Part shown: positions 45,311-52,626 of the stretch, piece after piece
Layout of the letters: every line of letters begins with the position of its first letter
Position numbering within the stretch: position 1 is the stretch's first letter
Assembly (NCBI GenBank): GCA_014879565.1
Contig: JACSRW010000042.1
Location: 1-64,000, forward strand
Length of the DNA: 64,000 bases
Reading direction: 5' to 3'
Origin: Chitinophagaceae bacterium
GTDB taxonomy: Bacteria; Bacteroidota; Bacteroidia; Chitinophagales; Chitinophagaceae
Made by a program: the position numbers and the translations under genes
Notes under the pieces: generated by a model
The model's input: only the letters and a program-made list of their open reading frames with translations
The model's database searches: none
Told to the model about the DNA's origin: nothing

Positions 45311-46033
45311 ATGGGCCGGTTTGCCATTTTACTTGTTTTATTCCTGTTTTTATTCGCTTCCTGTACACAGCGTATTACCGGGACAAAGAAGTACAGGGTG
45401 GTTTGGCAGCCTTCCCATCAGACCGATACCGGGAAGGATTTCAGCGAAGCAGCTACCTGTAATGCCATTGTGGAAGCGGCCATGAAAACAGCGCCAAAAA
45501 TGAGGGAATACAAAGTCTGGAGTTACGGGCAGCCGGGTCTTCACCATGCAGATTCAGGCAGTAATACCAAAATACTTCATACGAGTGCTGTACTTGAAGG
45601 CAAAATTTCAGGGTATGCCTGGGAATTGAATGAAGCGAACCGGAAAAAACCGGCTGTTTTTATAGCCGTTCACAATAACGGGGGAACCCGCCGGAATGCC
45701 GTATGGGGTTATATACATTATGGGGACCGATACGAACAGGCCAACCGGGAGCTGGCAGCCAGGCTGGTTAAGGCAATTTGCGAAGCCACCGGCATGGAAA
45801 ACCGGGGAGTATTGCTGGACAGCACTACCGGCCGGAATGACTACCGCTGCATTCAGACTGGTAAACTTTCCTTTTACAGCCTGGACGAAAACATCAATCA
45901 GGCTCCCTACCGGGTTTTACTGGAAATCGGTGATAATGCTGCCAGCCGGGATATTCTGACAGATCCTGTTAAACAGAAATTGATCGGTCAGTCCATCAAA
46001 ATGGAGCTGGGGCGCTGGGCTGCGGAAAACTGA
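45311..46033 (+). CDS. N-acetylmuramoyl-L-alanine amidase-like lipoprotein
   Basis: A 240-residue lipoprotein (lipobox FLFASC, Cys18). The layout fits zinc amidases of the Amidase_3 fold: His36 in WQPSHQTDTG, a possible Glu46 in the next helix (SEAATCNAIV), His121 in IAVHNNGG and the catalytic Glu205 in LLEIGDNAASRD. Such enzymes cut the bond between muramic acid and the peptide in cell-wall turnover. The usual DPGHGG is replaced by QPSHQT, so the family call is by pattern, and activity is uncertain. Its stop overlaps the next ATG (TGATG), suggesting coupling. Confidence 0.72.
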   Translation: MGRFAILLVLFLFLFASCTQRITGTKKYRVVWQPSHQTDTGKDFSEAATCNAIVEAAMKTAPKMREYKVWSYGQPGLHHADSGSNTKILHTSAVLEGKISGYAWELNEANRKKPAVFIAVHNNGGTRRNAVWGYIHYGDRYEQANRELAARLVKAICEATGMENRGVLLDSTTGRNDYRCIQTGKLSFYSLDENINQAPYRVLLEIGDNAASRDILTDPVKQKLIGQSIKMELGRWAAEN

Positions 46034-47145
46034 TGGCTGATCCTGATCATTGTTTTTCCATTTATAATTTAGTTAATTACAGCAAACTTTTTCCCATGTC
46101 AGACAGTGGATTTTCCGCTGAAGACAGCGGATCAGAGCGATACGTTACCCATCCGTCAAGACCCTACCCCTCAATGCTCGTTTACTGGGATATGGATCAG
46201 GTCTGCCGTTATGCCAATGACGCCGCCCTCAACTGGTTTCAGCACAAAAAAGAAGATGTAATTGACCGGATGCGTTTAACCGATTTTGTCGGGAAAACCT
46301 TGTACCAGGATAATCAGTCGCGGATACTTGCGGCCCAGCATGGCAAACCGGCCCGGTTTGAAAAAAAACTGGAAAGTCCGGCCGGAGGAAAACTCACCGC
46401 ACTGATCAGCCTCATGCCCGATGTGACAAATGGCCGGACAAAGGGCGTTTACGGGCATGCTGCCGACATCGGTCAAATCCGCCAGAGTGCCGATAAAGTG
46501 CTATCAGACGAAAAAAAATTATTACACGCAGTGATTGCCATCCAGGAAAAGGAAAGATCCGTTATCGCGGAAATGCTGCGGGATAATGTAAACCAGTTGC
46601 TGGTATATGTCAGCCTCATGATGCAGGGCAAAACAATGGGAAAAGACAATCAGCGATTTACGGAAGATATGATGCAAACCATTCAGCAGGCTATCCTCGA
46701 ACTCAACCGGCTCAGCAGCCATCTCTATCCCTCGGGACTGAGTTTACTGGGTTTAATTCCGAGTATAGAAAGTCTGCTCAGTGAATACCGGTCAGATTAT
46801 GGCATGGATATCCGGTTTCTGGCACCTGATCCGCGGATGGAAGAACTGGCACATGACGAAAAGCTTTCGGTGTTCCGGATTATTCAGGACTATTTATCCC
46901 TGCTAACGAATAACCGGCAATTTTCTCCCGTAGATATTCAGCTGCGCTACCGGAACCGGCTGCTCCAGTTACAAATAGAAGTACAGCACCCTGCCGGATC
47001 TGCGGAAAAAGACAGTGATGCCTACCGGGATATCCGCAGCCGGATTGAATTTTACAATGGGCATTTCCGTGAATACACTACAGCAGCAAAAAGGATATTC
47101 CGGGCCCGGCTTGTTTTTCCGGGAGTTACTGCTGTCAGAAATTAA
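46033..47145 (+). CDS. PAS-domain protein with degenerate NarL-type kinase core
   Basis: A 370-residue cytoplasmic protein. A PAS-like domain spans about residues 45-150 (YWDMDQVCRYANDAALNWFQ, MRLTDFVGKT). It is followed by a HisKA_3-like segment, IQEKERSVIAEMLRDNVNQL, where the phosphoacceptor His of the ELHD motif is Arg183. The C-terminal part keeps the length of a HATPase domain but shows no N-box or G-box motif. It probably signals by a non-phosphorylating route, for example by dimerising with a real kinase. Start may be 46033 (coupled to the amidase-like gene) or the ATG at 46096. Its end overlaps the cyclase gene by 11 bases. Confidence 0.78.
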   Translation: MADPDHCFSIYNLVNYSKLFPMSDSGFSAEDSGSERYVTHPSRPYPSMLVYWDMDQVCRYANDAALNWFQHKKEDVIDRMRLTDFVGKTLYQDNQSRILAAQHGKPARFEKKLESPAGGKLTALISLMPDVTNGRTKGVYGHAADIGQIRQSADKVLSDEKKLLHAVIAIQEKERSVIAEMLRDNVNQLLVYVSLMMQGKTMGKDNQRFTEDMMQTIQQAILELNRLSSHLYPSGLSLLGLIPSIESLLSEYRSDYGMDIRFLAPDPRMEELAHDEKLSVFRIIQDYLSLLTNNRQFSPVDIQLRYRNRLLQLQIEVQHPAGSAEKDSDAYRDIRSRIEFYNGHFREYTTAAKRIFRARLVFPGVTAVRN

Positions 47146-49060
47146 TTAATTGCCTGATTTTACGGGTGAGCAGGGCCATACTCAGGTATTTGATATTGAG
47201 AAATTCAAAATCCCGGATCAGGAGCATGGAAACTGCTGCTTCTTTGAGGGCCACCGCATTGTTGAAACATTCCAGGGCTTTCTCCCGGGCGCCTGCATGG
47301 GCATAGTCAACCCCCATCCATAACTGGGAAATATATTCACTCCGCTGACGGAGCGAGGCATAAAAATCGTCCACTGTTTTCAGCAGCAGGGTATTATCTC
47401 CATCGGAATAAAATTTCAGCAGCCCCATATTCCCTGATTTCTTGGCAGCAATCAGCGCTTCCGCTTTTTCGCCCAGGGCCCAGTGAAGCCGGGAGAGTTC
47501 CTCATATCTTTTTCTTTTCAGGTTACTGTCATGTGCTTTTTCAATGAGTCCCTTCATACAAAGCAGGGCTTCTTCTCCCCTGTTCAGACCCATCAGCAGA
47601 TGAATTTTATTTTTCTGCAGGTAATCCCACATCGGGTTGATCTCCTCACCCAGTTCATAAATCTTCAGGGCTTCTTCCTGTTCTCCTTTAGCCTGTAAGA
47701 GGATAGCCAGCCAGAGATAGACATTTGACTGGTTGGCATTCAGGCTGATTGAGCGGCGATACGTGATTTCAGCCGCGTGGTAGTCAAGGCTCTGGAAATA
47801 CCAGTAGCCCAGGGATGCCTGTGTTTCACCCGAAAATGAATCCAGTCCTGCAGCCACATCAATATATTTTTTTGCCTGCCAGAGCATTTGTACCGGATCC
47901 TCATACCCCCTGAAAGAAGAAAGCAGGTAGGTATCGGCCAGACCGGAATAGGCATTGGCAAATGTTTTATCCCGGGCAATCGCCTGCATAAAGTGTTCAC
48001 GGGCCAGGAGCAGGTCAGCTTTATTCCGGTTTTCTATAAGCAGTTTCCCACGCAGGTAATAATCATAGGCCTGCAGGTCTGAAGTGGGAATATAATCCAG
48101 TTCACGGGCTTCTTTATTGGAAATCGTGGTGTTCAGCACGGCCGCAATGGCGAGCGCCACCTCGCGTTGAATAGAAAAAATATCATTCATGGGCCGGTCA
48201 TAGGATTCCGCCCAGATATGTTCATCTCTTACCGCATCAATCAGCTGCGCAGTGATGCGGACCTGGTCTCCCTGGCGCTGCACACTGCCTTCAAGGATCA
48301 GTGTCACCCCGAGTTCACGGCCGATTTCCTTTACCGATTTACTGGAGTTTTTATAGGGCATAACCGAAGTCCTGGATATCACTTTATACGCCCTGATTTT
48401 TGACAGCTGGGTGATTATATCTTCTGTCAGCCCGTCGCTGAAATAATCCTGTTCGTCACTGCTGAGATTGGAAAAAGGCAATACCGCAATACTGCTGGGC
48501 GAAACCGCAGAACCGGCAGCATCCTGTCCCTGTGCCGGTGCAGTTTCAAACGGAAGTCCCCCCTCGGTAAGTATCTGGTAGATCCGGACAGGCCCCTTGA
48601 TATTTTTCAGCTTTTCTTCTTTGACAAACACCGATTCCAGCTCCTTTTTATTCGCAATATTCCGGTAAACCATTTCGGAAATATAAATTCCGCCAACCGG
48701 GGCGAGTGACTGGATACGGGAGGCTATATTCACCACATCCCCGAAGATATTACCGGAATGAACCAGCACATCACCCATATGAATACCGATCCGGGCCGGA
48801 ATCCTTGGTTCATTCTGCAGATCCTCCTGTAATAATTTGGCAAATTCCGCTGCATCCGTGGAGCTTTGAAAGAGCAAGAGGGAGCCATCTCCGTAGTATT
48901 GTATGATACGGCCGTTCAGTTCTTCCGCGATCAGTTCTACCGTTTCCCGGAAACGATTGACTTTTTCTACTGCCAGCTCTTCATTTTCCTCCATCATGGC
49001 GGTATAGCCGACAATATCAGCAAAGAGAATCGCTGCCAGTTGATGTGAATGTTCTGCCAT
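47135..49060 (-). CDS. Class III nucleotide cyclase - TolB-like - TPR fusion
   Basis: A 641-residue protein. The N-terminal cyclase domain has metal Asp15 in LFADIVGYT and Asp58 in YYGDGSLLLF, then GIHMGDVLVHSGNIFGDVVNIASRIQ, whose Asn and Arg are the transition-state residues. It is predicted to make cAMP or cGMP from ATP or GTP. A TolB/FlgO-like domain follows (VLPFSNLSSDEQDYFSDGLT, about 238-370), then about ten TPR helices to the end. The ATG at 49060 begins the cyclase domain; the longer upstream frame is non-homologous. Similar fusions are common in Bacteroidota. No transmembrane helix is seen. Confidence 0.9.
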   Translation of the reverse strand: MAEHSHQLAAILFADIVGYTAMMEENEELAVEKVNRFRETVELIAEELNGRIIQYYGDGSLLLFQSSTDAAEFAKLLQEDLQNEPRIPARIGIHMGDVLVHSGNIFGDVVNIASRIQSLAPVGGIYISEMVYRNIANKKELESVFVKEEKLKNIKGPVRIYQILTEGGLPFETAPAQGQDAAGSAVSPSSIAVLPFSNLSSDEQDYFSDGLTEDIITQLSKIRAYKVISRTSVMPYKNSSKSVKEIGRELGVTLILEGSVQRQGDQVRITAQLIDAVRDEHIWAESYDRPMNDIFSIQREVALAIAAVLNTTISNKEARELDYIPTSDLQAYDYYLRGKLLIENRNKADLLLAREHFMQAIARDKTFANAYSGLADTYLLSSFRGYEDPVQMLWQAKKYIDVAAGLDSFSGETQASLGYWYFQSLDYHAAEITYRRSISLNANQSNVYLWLAILLQAKGEQEEALKIYELGEEINPMWDYLQKNKIHLLMGLNRGEEALLCMKGLIEKAHDSNLKRKRYEELSRLHWALGEKAEALIAAKKSGNMGLLKFYSDGDNTLLLKTVDDFYASLRQRSEYISQLWMGVDYAHAGAREKALECFNNAVALKEAAVSMLLIRDFEFLNIKYLSMALLTRKIRQLINF

Positions 49061-49075
49061 GGGTTGAAGTCGCCG

Positions 49076-49083
49076 CAAAGTTA
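49076..49083 (-). promoter_or_regulatory. -7 promoter element for the cyclase gene
   Basis: The minus strand reads TAACTTTG, an exact TAnnTTTG match, 15 bases before the ATG at 49060. Confidence 0.5.
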
Positions 49084-49231
49084 GGGAATCGGAGTGGTTT
49101 TCCCTGTTTCCGGCTCCGGGACTTATCCCCTTAACGCTGTTGGTTTCCTGCATGTTACCCTCATATACAAGCAATTATCCGGAAGGTGAAATACAGGGAT
49201 ATACGGCCTGCCAGTTGCCACCTGATTCCTG

Positions 49232-49384
49232 TCAGGTCATTTCTACCCGGTTACGCGTATGCAGTTTTCCGCAGCCGGGGCATCGTATTTCTACGTTTCC
49301 GGGGGAATTTGACCTGCATTTTATAGGTAGTTTCCCGCGACAAACAATACATTTGATAATCCAAATCCTAAAGAAAGTAACCAA
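49232..49384 (-). CDS. Possible Com-like zinc-ribbon protein or relic
   Basis: A small minus-strand frame in the 323-base gap. It contains CIVCRGKLPIKC, then NSPGNVEIRCPGCGKLHTRN, ending RVEMT. The CxxC...CPGC arrangement with 19 residues between the pairs resembles Com, the zinc-ribbon translational regulator of phage Mu-like elements. No ATG precedes it: a TTG at 49384 or a GTG at 49405 could start it, or the natural start just before KCIVC may be the ATT at 49360 (a relic of ATG). It overlaps the histidine kinase promoter and start on the other strand. The protein pattern is convincing; whether it is expressed is unknown. Confidence 0.42.
   Translation of the reverse strand: MVTFFRIWIIKCIVCRGKLPIKCRSNSPGNVEIRCPGCGKLHTRNRVEMT
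49348..49355 (+). promoter_or_regulatory. -7 promoter element for the sensor kinase
   Basis: TACATTTG matches TAnnTTTG and ends 28 bases before the ATG at 49384. It lies within the antisense Com-like frame. Confidence 0.45.
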
Positions 49385-50826
49385 TGGAAATAACCGCCCG
49401 GCCACTGCTGCATGATAAGGAAAGCTCCCCTGCCAGCCAAAGGATTTCTATTCCCAAAAAACAACTGCTCAGCCTTTATACCCTGGTACAGTCTTTTGGT
49501 ATCAGTGAAAATATGGAGGAGTATGATCAGCGTAAACTCCGCATTTTTAACCAGGTTAATTTTTTTCAGCTTATCACCGGGTTACTGCTGCCCCTGAGCG
49601 GTTTTTTACTGAATACGGCCCTGCCTGGCCGGGTATGGCTGATTGCGGCTTTACCGGCATTGGTCAGCGGGCTGGTACTTTATCTGAATTACGGGCGGAA
49701 ACAGGAACTGGCGCTTATTTCCTATTTCCTGCTCTACCCTTTCTTTACCTGTGTTGTTTATCTGTCAGGATTTAATCCCGGTGTCAGTCTGAGTTTTATT
49801 CTCTTTGGCATACTGTCTGTTTTCTTTCTGAACAGAATCGGCAATATTATTTTTTCGCTCAGCTTTTCCATGGTCAGTTATTTTTTACTGGCTGTAGTCA
49901 TCCGGCAGCAGCCCTACGAATTAAGAGAAGCCAGCAACGGATTATACCTGCTGAACCAGGGTTTGTCCCTGCTTTTTATATTCTATGGGTTATTTCTGAT
50001 TAAAAAAGAAAACAGCATTTACCAGGGCCGGATTCTGAACAAAAACACGATCCTGGAAGACAAAAACAAAGAGATCCGGAAACAAAGCCAGAAACTGGAG
50101 GAAAGTGCAGAACTCCTGAAACAACAGGCCACGCAACTGGCGGAACTCAATACTGTTAAAACCAAACTTTTCAGCATCATTTCCCACGATCTGAAAGCCC
50201 CGATGTACGCCATGCGTAACCTGTTTAAACAGGCACACGAACAGGATCTGCCCGCAGAAGAGCTGAAAAAAAATATACCCGAACTGCTGAATGACATGAA
50301 TTATGCGGTTGGACTCATGGAAAACCTGCTGCAGTGGGCCAGAGCCCAGATGCAGGCGCATACCGTGAATCCCGAAATAGTGGATATTGAAGAAGCTATT
50401 AATGATGTTTACCAGGCCCTGCTCCTTCCGGCACGTACCAAGGGAGTGATCCTGCTTAATGATGCCCCCCCGAAGGTTTTTGGGTATTGCGACCGGGAAA
50501 TGATGAACCTGGTTATGCGTAACCTGCTTTCCAATGCCATCAAATTCACTCCTGAAAAAGGGAAAATCTGTATCGGGGTACACGAACATAAATCCTTCCT
50601 GGAAATTTATGTGCAGGACAGCGGTATGGGTATGAGCCATGAAGCCCTGATGCGCATCCGCAATAATGACTACTTCACCACCAAAGGCACAGCCAGTGAA
50701 TCCGGAACCGGTCTCGGACTGATGTTATGTAAGGAGTTCCTGGTCAGAAACGGGGGACAGCTGTATATTGAAAGTGAACCTGGCAAAGGCAGCACATTCT
50801 CCTTCTCCGTCCCCAAACCGGAATAA
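49384..50826 (+). CDS. Membrane sensor histidine kinase
   Basis: A 480-residue sensor kinase. Six hydrophobic helices span about 58-205, followed by a coiled coil (220-260). The HisKA domain carries the phosphoacceptor His268 in SIISHDLKAPMYAMRNL. The ATPase domain shows the N-box NLVMRNLLSNAIKFTP, the G1 box VQDSGMGM and the G2 box ESGTGLGLMLCKEF, so it should be active. No response regulator is adjacent, so the partner must lie elsewhere. The signal is unknown; the membrane part resembles 7TM-like sensor modules. Confidence 0.93.
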   Translation: MEITARPLLHDKESSPASQRISIPKKQLLSLYTLVQSFGISENMEEYDQRKLRIFNQVNFFQLITGLLLPLSGFLLNTALPGRVWLIAALPALVSGLVLYLNYGRKQELALISYFLLYPFFTCVVYLSGFNPGVSLSFILFGILSVFFLNRIGNIIFSLSFSMVSYFLLAVVIRQQPYELREASNGLYLLNQGLSLLFIFYGLFLIKKENSIYQGRILNKNTILEDKNKEIRKQSQKLEESAELLKQQATQLAELNTVKTKLFSIISHDLKAPMYAMRNLFKQAHEQDLPAEELKKNIPELLNDMNYAVGLMENLLQWARAQMQAHTVNPEIVDIEEAINDVYQALLLPARTKGVILLNDAPPKVFGYCDREMMNLVMRNLLSNAIKFTPEKGKICIGVHEHKSFLEIYVQDSGMGMSHEALMRIRNNDYFTTKGTASESGTGLGLMLCKEFLVRNGGQLYIESEPGKGSTFSFSVPKPE

Positions 50827-50847
50827 AAAATGCCGGTCAGCCCGGCA
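50825..50847 (-). terminator. Terminator of the 83-residue protein gene
   Basis: A 6-bp GC-rich stem (50831-50836 with 50842-50847), followed on the minus strand by six T residues. It overlaps the stop of the sensor kinase. Confidence 0.65.
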
Positions 50848-50944
50848 GTAATCCCTGTTTATACACAGGGTTATTAAATCTTAACGACTTCCCATACGCA
50901 TCCGGCTCCCTCAAAAAAGAGAGCAACCGCCACTTGCAGCGGTA

Positions 50945-51196
50945 TCAGTTTTCGGTTTCCTGGTCAAAATAACCGGTGGTAATCAGCACCAGATCCGGAT
51001 CCACATAATTCAGTAAACTGTTTTCAATACTGTTACGGAGTTCTTCCCGGGCCGTGTTAAATCCGGCATTTACCTGTGCCATCCGGTAAGAATTGATTTT
51101 GAAATAAGCGAGACGGGCGGACTGAAAGGTAAAATCTTCGTCCATGTTGAATGACTCGGCTATAAATGCCTGGTCGTTAAATTGAAGGAAATTCAT
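50945..51196 (-). CDS. Unrecognised small protein
   Basis: An 83-residue soluble protein (MNFLQFNDQAFIAESFNMDE...) with no signal or hydrophobic segment, mostly helical and acidic. It ends with FDQETEN. I know no family. Support for the gene: an ATG start in a region with no competing frame, and a good terminator downstream at 50825-50847. Confidence 0.6.
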   Translation of the reverse strand: MNFLQFNDQAFIAESFNMDEDFTFQSARLAYFKINSYRMAQVNAGFNTAREELRNSIENSLLNYVDPDLVLITTGYFDQETEN

Positions 51197-51282
51197 ACTG
51201 ACGGATATTGGTTTTCAGAAATTGGATTACGTTAACAACGTAAAGTTGGAGAATAAATTGCAGAAAAAACAACATTAAGCGA

Positions 51283-51307
51283 TAACCCTCAGAGTCCATG
51301 AGGGTTA
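51283..51307 (+). repeat. Strong hairpin upstream of the CBM48 gene
   Basis: A perfect 9-bp stem (TAACCCTCA 51283-51291 with 51299-51307) and 7-base loop, 105 bases before the CBM48 ATG, followed by CCTTTTAG, a weak T-run. It may be a terminator or a leader element. Confidence 0.5.
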
Positions 51308-51411
51308 CCTTTTAGAAAAAACGGTATTAAAAACGATTCTGTCCCTCTGAACACCTTCCCGATTGCTGTTTGTCAAATGATTATACTTTAAATATTAAAC
51401 CAATAAGACAA

Positions 51412-51702
51412 ATGGTAACAAAAACCTATTACAAGACCAAGGACTATTGTAAAGTGAAATTCAGCTTTAACCCGGAGAATGCAACGGCTGTCAGTATTCT
51501 CGGCCTTAACGGTAAATGGGAGGAAGCCATTCCTATGAACCGGAAGAAAGACGGAAGTTTTTCCGCGGATGTGAATCTCCCGAAAGACTCAAGGCATGAA
51601 TTTAAATACCTGGTAAATAGTACGGAGTGGATGAATGATCCTGAAGCCGACGGACAGGCCCCGAACCAGTATGGCGGCACAAACAGTGTAGTGCTGGTAT
51701 AA
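51412..51702 (+). CDS. Stand-alone CBM48 (isoamylase N-terminal, glycogen-binding) protein
   Basis: A 96-residue protein that is essentially one CBM48/early-set domain: VKFSFNPENATAVSILGLNG, then WEEAIPMNRKKDGSFSADVNLPKD, EFKYLVNSTEWMNDPEADGQ and the final GGTNSVVLV. This domain binds glycogen or starch in branching enzymes, GH13 proteins and AMPK-type kinases. No catalytic partner is fused. The ATG at 51412 is used; a TTG at 51370 lies upstream. The terminator at 51724-51751 closes the unit. It may regulate or localise glycogen enzymes. Confidence 0.85.
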   Translation: MVTKTYYKTKDYCKVKFSFNPENATAVSILGLNGKWEEAIPMNRKKDGSFSADVNLPKDSRHEFKYLVNSTEWMNDPEADGQAPNQYGGTNSVVLV

Positions 51703-51723
51703 AACCACCGTGTACAAAAAACG

Positions 51724-51751
51724 GCCTTCCGCTTTTTGCGGAAGGCTTTTT
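51724..51751 (+). terminator. Intrinsic terminator after the CBM48 gene
   Basis: A 9-bp stem (51724-51732 with 51738-51746), TTTTT loop, then TTTTT. Confidence 0.9.
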
Positions 51752-51755
51752 AATG

Positions 51756-51787
51756 AAAAAAAAGCTGTACCGGTACCGGTACAGCTT
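51756..51787 (-). terminator. Terminator of the 144-residue protein gene
   Basis: A perfect 12-bp stem (51762-51773 with 51776-51787), followed on the minus strand by a run of eight T residues. It stands back to back with the CBM48 terminator. Confidence 0.85.
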
Positions 51788-51845
51788 CCTTGCATAATCA
51801 AAGCCTCCTGTAAAACAGGAAATAACAGATAAAAATTAACGTAGC

Positions 51846-52280
51846 CTATTTATAAAACTGCTGAGACAGGGAGTTGGACACCACCTTATATTCCCCGCTT
51901 TTCAGCACAATCTGATAACTGTTGTTAATGGCCCTTGTGTTAGGATTCGAAAGATGTTTTTCGTTATACGGATTGATCATATCCGTTTCACCCACCACTT
52001 CCCCGTTTCCGTTTACAGTCCGTTTAAACAAGCAGTAACTGAAATGCCAGGGATTCAGTTCGCCTTCATCTCCTTTGGCGGTGTAATCATCATTAAAGCC
52101 TTCAAAAATGAGTTCGCTGGTGTGACCGGAATGTTCATTCAGCAGTTCGGTAATTTCAATAAACTTGTTCAGGGCGGGGTCGTCATGTACAATGCCGCTG
52201 TCCCAGACAGTTTCTCCGTTGAGGTAAATAACGAGGCGGTTGTCCACATGTTTTACGTTGATCCAGTATTCTTGTTTCAT
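51846..52280 (-). CDS. Unrecognised 144-residue protein
   Basis: A soluble protein with no signal peptide (MKQEYWINVKHVDNRLVIYLNGE). The N-terminal half suggests a beta-sandwich, with DSGIVHDDPALNKFIEITELL after it; the C-terminal part ends KSGEYKVVSNSLSQQFYK. I do not recognise a family. The own terminator at 51756-51787 and the plausible composition support it. Confidence 0.65.
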   Translation of the reverse strand: MKQEYWINVKHVDNRLVIYLNGETVWDSGIVHDDPALNKFIEITELLNEHSGHTSELIFEGFNDDYTAKGDEGELNPWHFSYCLFKRTVNGNGEVVGETDMINPYNEKHLSNPNTRAINNSYQIVLKSGEYKVVSNSLSQQFYK

Positions 52281-52626
52281 GTTGCGGGATAATTTACGTG
52301 TGAAATCAAATTTTAAAAAAAATAACAGGGACGAAAATAATTTTTTCCGTCATACCGTGGTCATGACAAAAATTAGACAGGCGGCTGATAATGGTTAATT
52401 TATCCGGATAGTTATGCACGAAGGTGGATAACCCGCAGCCGGCTTTGTATACTTTTCTTTCCGGGAACGTTTGCACTACCTGCTTCACCCCGGAGCCTGT
52501 TCTTAATCATAATGACACATGATTTCGCCCCTGCGTGATAAGAGTCACAAAAGGCGGATTTTGCGCGCAAATAGTTTTGTGTAATTTTAAAAGCGGCCAG
52601 GAGCCGCTTCATCAAAACACATGTAT
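52281..52626. other. Intergenic region between the 144-residue protein and FadL genes
   Basis: I see no convincing gene in this 346-base gap; two short minus-strand frames (52306-52488, 52412-52729) look spurious. It contains the operator-like palindrome and promoter at 52546-52581 and a 7-bp hairpin at 52591-52609 in the FadL leader. Confidence 0.55.
52546..52581 (+). promoter_or_regulatory. -7 element with nested palindromes upstream of the FadL-type gene
   Basis: The -7 element is TAGTTTTG at 52572-52579, 47 bases before the start at 52627. Directly before it is a perfect 12-base palindrome TTTGCGCGCAAA (52560-52571). CACAAAA (52546-52552) and TTTTGTG (52575-52581) form a further inverted repeat around it, slightly off centre. 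This is a good candidate operator. Confidence 0.5.

Noticed and set aside
49140-49415. 91-codon plus-strand frame before the sensor kinase
   Set aside because: It has no recognisable features, crosses the kinase promoter and start, and competes with the better-supported antisense zinc-ribbon frame.
52306-52488. 60-codon minus-strand frame upstream of the FadL-type gene
   Set aside because: No signal, domain or promoter, and typical of a chance open frame.
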